Shown here one piece after another: positions 61,823 through 64,000 of a stretch of 64,000 bases of DNA. The notes below the pieces were generated by a model. The model had not been told where the DNA came from. It did not search any database and saw only the letters and a program-made list of their open reading frames with translations. The first letter of the stretch is position 1. Each line of letters opens with the position of its first letter. Source of the DNA: Clostridium sp. Cult1. GTDB lineage: Bacteria > Bacillota > Clostridia > Tissierellales > Tepidimicrobiaceae. The stretch lies in the NCBI RefSeq assembly GCF_021655095.1, contig NZ_PPXW01000001.1, forward strand, positions 1,196,953 through 1,260,952, read 5' to 3'. The translations under genes and the position numbers were made by a program.

Positions 61823-61891
61823 ATGAAAATAGAAGAAGATAAATATGTAGTATTAAAGGATTGTAGTATACATTTATTTCGATTGAAGTAA
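61823..61891 (+). other. Second DUF4357-like fragment
   Basis: The frame MKIEEDKYVVLKDCSIHLFR resembles the same start-of-tail motif (EDKYVVLKGS) as the fragment at 56282, then ends. It is too short for a firm call. Confidence 0.25.
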
Positions 61892-61911
61892 AGGAAGGCA
61901 GGGGGTAGATC

Positions 61912-62220
61912 ATGAAAACTAATAGAGAATATTTTAAAGAGATATTAAGGATATTTATTATAGTATTTATGCCATACATTGGAATATTTATATTAATACG
62001 TAAAAAACCTTATGAAAGAAATATTAATATCATTGGAATTATATATTGCATAATAATGAATATTCTTTTGTTTGTACCAACTTATAATGTGGACAATAAA
62101 AGTTTATCAGATGCTAAAGATTCATTAATAAGCATTTTAACCTTACTTTCTATTGGATTTATAGTATTTTATAATAGAAAAAACAAAAAAATAAAATTGA
62201 ACCTAATCCCAGCTTATTAA
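61912..62220 (+). CDS. Small membrane protein of unknown function
   Basis: The 102-residue protein has about three hydrophobic helices: FIIVFMPYIGIFILI, IIGIIYCIIMNILLFV and ILTLLSIGFIVFY, with basic loops and a lysine-rich C-terminus. AGGGGGTAG lies before the ATG. No family is recognised. It is surrounded by remnants. Confidence 0.5.
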   Translation: MKTNREYFKEILRIFIIVFMPYIGIFILIRKKPYERNINIIGIIYCIIMNILLFVPTYNVDNKSLSDAKDSLISILTLLSIGFIVFYNRKNKKIKLNLIPAY

Positions 62221-62266
62221 ATAATAATCCAATAAAAAAATATCAGAATTCACATAAGAAAGAAAT

Positions 62267-62516
62267 TAGGCAAAGTTTCATAATCCAAAAAATTTATCTA
62301 TGAAAATAGCCATAAAATCTAGTGAATTAATGAAGGCTTTTCAATGGCTAAATGAAAAAGAATCATGGGAGCTTATGAATTCTTCAGAAGCCATACATGT
62401 AAAGGAAGAATTGGCAGATGTAATGATATATTGTTTATCTTTGGCAAATCAATTTGATATTGATGTATCTACTGCTATTGGAGATAAAATATAAAAGAAT
62501 GGAATTAAGTATCCTA
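62267..62516 (+). pseudogene. Broken MazG-like nucleotide pyrophosphohydrolase
   Basis: The frame reads FHNPKNLSMKIAIKSSELMK, then AFQWLNEKES and EELADVMIYCLSLANQFDID, the EXXE(12-28)EXXD-type motif of MazG/dCTPase-like enzymes. One expected acidic residue is lysine (KSSELMK where IEASELLE is usual). Upstream a stop at 62267-62269 cuts off the N-terminus. DKI is followed by a stop and then KNGIKYP, the normal C-terminus. It is therefore inactive. Confidence 0.75.
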
Positions 62517-62551
62517 AATTTAGTTGAATATTAAAGTAAAGGAGAATTTAT

Positions 62552-62887
62552 ATGAAAAAACTAAAAGTTTTATTTCATGTAGATGAAATAGAAAAATGGA
62601 AACTAACTTTAAAAAATATTAATAATTTTTTAAACGGTGCAAAAGATTCAGATATATTAGTTGTGGCAAATGCAGTTGCAGTAAAAGGATATTTGCCTGA
62701 TTATGAATTATTTGAGACTATGGAAGAGCTTAATAAAAAAGGAGTAGTATTTTCAGCCTGTAATAATGCATTAAAAGGAAACAATATAAATCCAGAAAAT
62801 ATTGGAGAATTTGTAAAGATTATTCCTGCTGGAGTTATAGAAATAGCAGAGAAACAAATGGAAGGTTATGCCTATATTAGACCTTAA
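62552..62887 (+). CDS. DsrE-family protein
   Basis: The 111-residue protein begins KLKVLFHVDEIEKWKLTLKN and has DILVVANAVAVKGYL, FSACNNALKGNNI and IPAGVIEIAEKQMEGYAYIRP. This is the small DsrE/DsrF-like alpha/beta fold. The cysteine in FSACNNAL is the conserved position in persulfide-carrying relatives. It is intact, with AAAGGAG before the ATG. Its role in this setting is unknown. Confidence 0.85.
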   Translation: MKKLKVLFHVDEIEKWKLTLKNINNFLNGAKDSDILVVANAVAVKGYLPDYELFETMEELNKKGVVFSACNNALKGNNINPENIGEFVKIIPAGVIEIAEKQMEGYAYIRP

Positions 62888-63120
62888 ATAAACCGAAAAT
62901 CCAAATTGAAGCGGAAGTTGCCATTTAGTGCTACATTTTACAGGTAAAAATTTCAGTTATAATTTCAATTATAATATAAAATATATATAACCAAAGCATA
63001 GGGAGTGAGTAATATGAATAAGGATGTAGATTTAATTGTAAGTGGTAAAATAAAATCATGAGATTTCGGAAAATAAGAATCCTGAAATTTTTCCAGTTGT
63101 ATATGAAACAAATCTACTTT

Positions 63121-63140
63121 CCTGTAAAATATTTTACAGG
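63121..63140. repeat. Perfect 20-base palindrome before istA
   Basis: CCTGTAAAAT-ATTTTACAGG is a perfect inverted repeat just before the AGGAGG site of the istA remnant. The half-site also occurs at 62935-62944. Confidence 0.7.
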
Positions 63141-63153
63141 AGGTAGATAGAAA

Positions 63154-63594
63154 ATGGGATTGATGGGTTGGTATATGTTTAATCAAATTAAAAACATGAA
63201 AGAATTAGGACTAAAGAAATCTCAGGTAGCAAGATATTTAGATTTGGACTATGGAACAGTATCTATATACTGGAGTATGCAGGTAAAGAAATTTGCTGAA
63301 TTTATGGAAAAAGTGAAGGTTAGAAAGAAAATACTAGATGAATATGAAGATGGGCTAGTAGGTTAGTTAAGAGATTTTCTAGATATGAGTCCAGCCCAGA
63401 TTCTGGATTGGTTAAAGGAAAGATATGGAGAGATTAAATGCACAGATAGGAGTGTGAGAAATTATGTAAGATACATAAGAGATAAATATGATATTCCAAA
63501 GGTTTTATCTAAAAGACAACATGAAGCAGCACGAGAACTTCCAATGGGTTTTCAGGGACAAATTGATTTTGGACAAATATGTTTATCTTCCTAG
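63154..63594 (+). pseudogene. istA: Truncated IS21 transposase istA
   Basis: The N-terminal HTH part reads QIKNMKELGLKKSQVARYLD and continues to a stop at 63364-63366. The same frame then resumes with SPAQILDWLKERYG, DRSVRNYVRYIRDKY and FQGQIDFGQI before ending. Only about 145 of some 500 codons remain, and the DDE core is missing after its first aspartate region. Confidence 0.75.
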
Positions 63595-63890
63595 GCTCCC
63601 CAGTGTGGGGAAGACACATTTAGTCATAGCATTAGGCTATAAAGCTATAAACATGGGATACAAGGTAAGTTTTATATCAATGGTAATCTAGTCTATTTAT
63701 TAAAAACACAGGATATAATGAGAAAAAGTAAGACAAAGATAAATAAAATCTATTCTTTAGACCTTGTAATCATTGATGAAATAGGATATCTACCAATTAA
63801 TCGTGAGAAGGCTAATATGTTTTCCCAGTTAATATCAGCCTTACATGAACAGACTTCAGTTGTAATTACATCAAATAAGGGCTTTTAAAA
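63595..63890 (+). pseudogene. istB: Truncated IS21 helper ATPase istB
   Basis: The sequence enters istB at its P-loop, SVGKTHLVIALGYKAINMGY, continues in a second frame with NLVYLLKTQDI, then LDLVIIDEIGYLPIN (Walker B) and SVVITSNKGF, and ends at a stop. The N-terminus and C-terminus are gone. Confidence 0.75.
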
Positions 63891-63900
63891 TCTTTTTTAG

Positions 63901-64000
63901 AGGATTAGAAATCCTTTTCCGCCAGCCTATGAAAACACTCTTTTTGCATCTATGCGACTTAGAAACAATATGAAAGAAGATGAATTTGTTTATAGAAAGA
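63901..64000 (+). other. Open frame running off the window end
   Basis: After a stop at 63898-63900 a frame of 33 codons stays open to the edge and reads NPFPPAYENTLFASMRLRNN near its start. The sequence looks like real coding DNA but may be a gene fragment beside the IS remnant. I do not recognise the family. Confidence 0.3.

Larger units (their letters stand above)
62918..63890 (+). mobile_element. Degenerate IS21-family element
   Basis: The region holds the start of an istA gene and a middle part of an istB gene joined by a large internal deletion. TTGCCATTTAGTGCTACATTTTACAGG near 62918-62944 looks like the left terminal region, and its ATTTTACAGG recurs in a palindrome at 63121-63140. 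No matching right end was recognised. The element cannot transpose by itself. A 15-codon frame at 63014 (MNKDVDLIVSGKIKS) inside it is probably not a gene. Confidence 0.6.

Noticed and set aside
1..64000. tRNA, rRNA or replication origin
   Set aside because: Reading both strands by eye showed no tRNA cloverleaf arms, rRNA segments or DnaA-box cluster that I could support.

Overview
The window is AT-rich, uses many TTG and GTG starts behind strong AGGAGG-type ribosome binding sites, and codes for an obligately anaerobic life style: oxygen-independent (cbi) cobalamin synthesis and a two-subunit glycine decarboxylase. It also has gene families best known from Clostridioides-type bacteria (TudS-related desulfidases and their ECF partner). 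I infer a member of the Clostridia, perhaps an amino-acid-fermenting, spore-forming Tissierellales-like organism. No rRNA or tRNA gene was seen, so the taxonomic placement is inference only.

Layout. (1) 1-1431: a membrane protein cut by the window edge, a parvulin-type prolyl isomerase and a small spore-protein-like gene. (2) 1478-24737: a cobalamin region of about 23 kb. A leftward operon (btuF-btuC-btuD-cblT-cblS) sits behind a cobalamin riboswitch. A short rightward operon carries cobU-cobS-cobC. A second cobalamin riboswitch precedes an unbroken rightward run of 22 genes: a BtuC-like permease, cbiMNQO, cbiK, a binding protein and ATPase, cbiP, cbiB, cobD, cbiA, cbiC, cbiD, cbiE, cbiT, cbiF, cbiG, cbiH, cbiJ and a cysteine-rich protein. 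(3) 24878-40832: Fur regulator, DUF4349 lipoprotein, YjiH-type membrane protein, DUF4438 protein, an ABC importer with a TudS-related desulfidase, an XRE/ImmA-IrrE pair, an ECF S component with a second TudS-related desulfidase, gcvPA-gcvPB, an ATP-NAD-kinase-like protein and an AraC/GyrI regulator. (4) 41073-60353: a defence island containing a complete type 1 BREX set (brxA, brxB, brxC, pglX, pglZ, brxL), a HARE-HTH protein with a possible PD-(D/E)XK nuclease domain, and a McrBC pair. Decayed phage- or plasmid-like genes surround it. (5) 60441-64000: a flavodoxin-family protein, a DsrE protein and many gene remnants (UvsE, MazG, IS21).

The most striking result is in the cobalamin operon. 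Both glutamine-dependent amidases of the corrin ring have lost their glutaminase function by different routes. CbiP (14236-15078) lacks the whole C-terminal amidotransferase domain yet keeps a tail like that of full-length CbiP. CbiA (17092-18399) keeps the amidotransferase domain, but the catalytic cysteine is alanine. Together this suggests that all six side-chain amidations run on free ammonia, which would suit an amino-acid fermenter living in high ammonium. The operon also lacks cbiL; a 16-codon open frame between cbiT and cbiF may be its scar.

The other system worth attention is the pairing of two different TudS-like desulfidases with two different uptake systems (28903-32433 and 34161-35231), which points to salvage of a sulfur-bearing small molecule.
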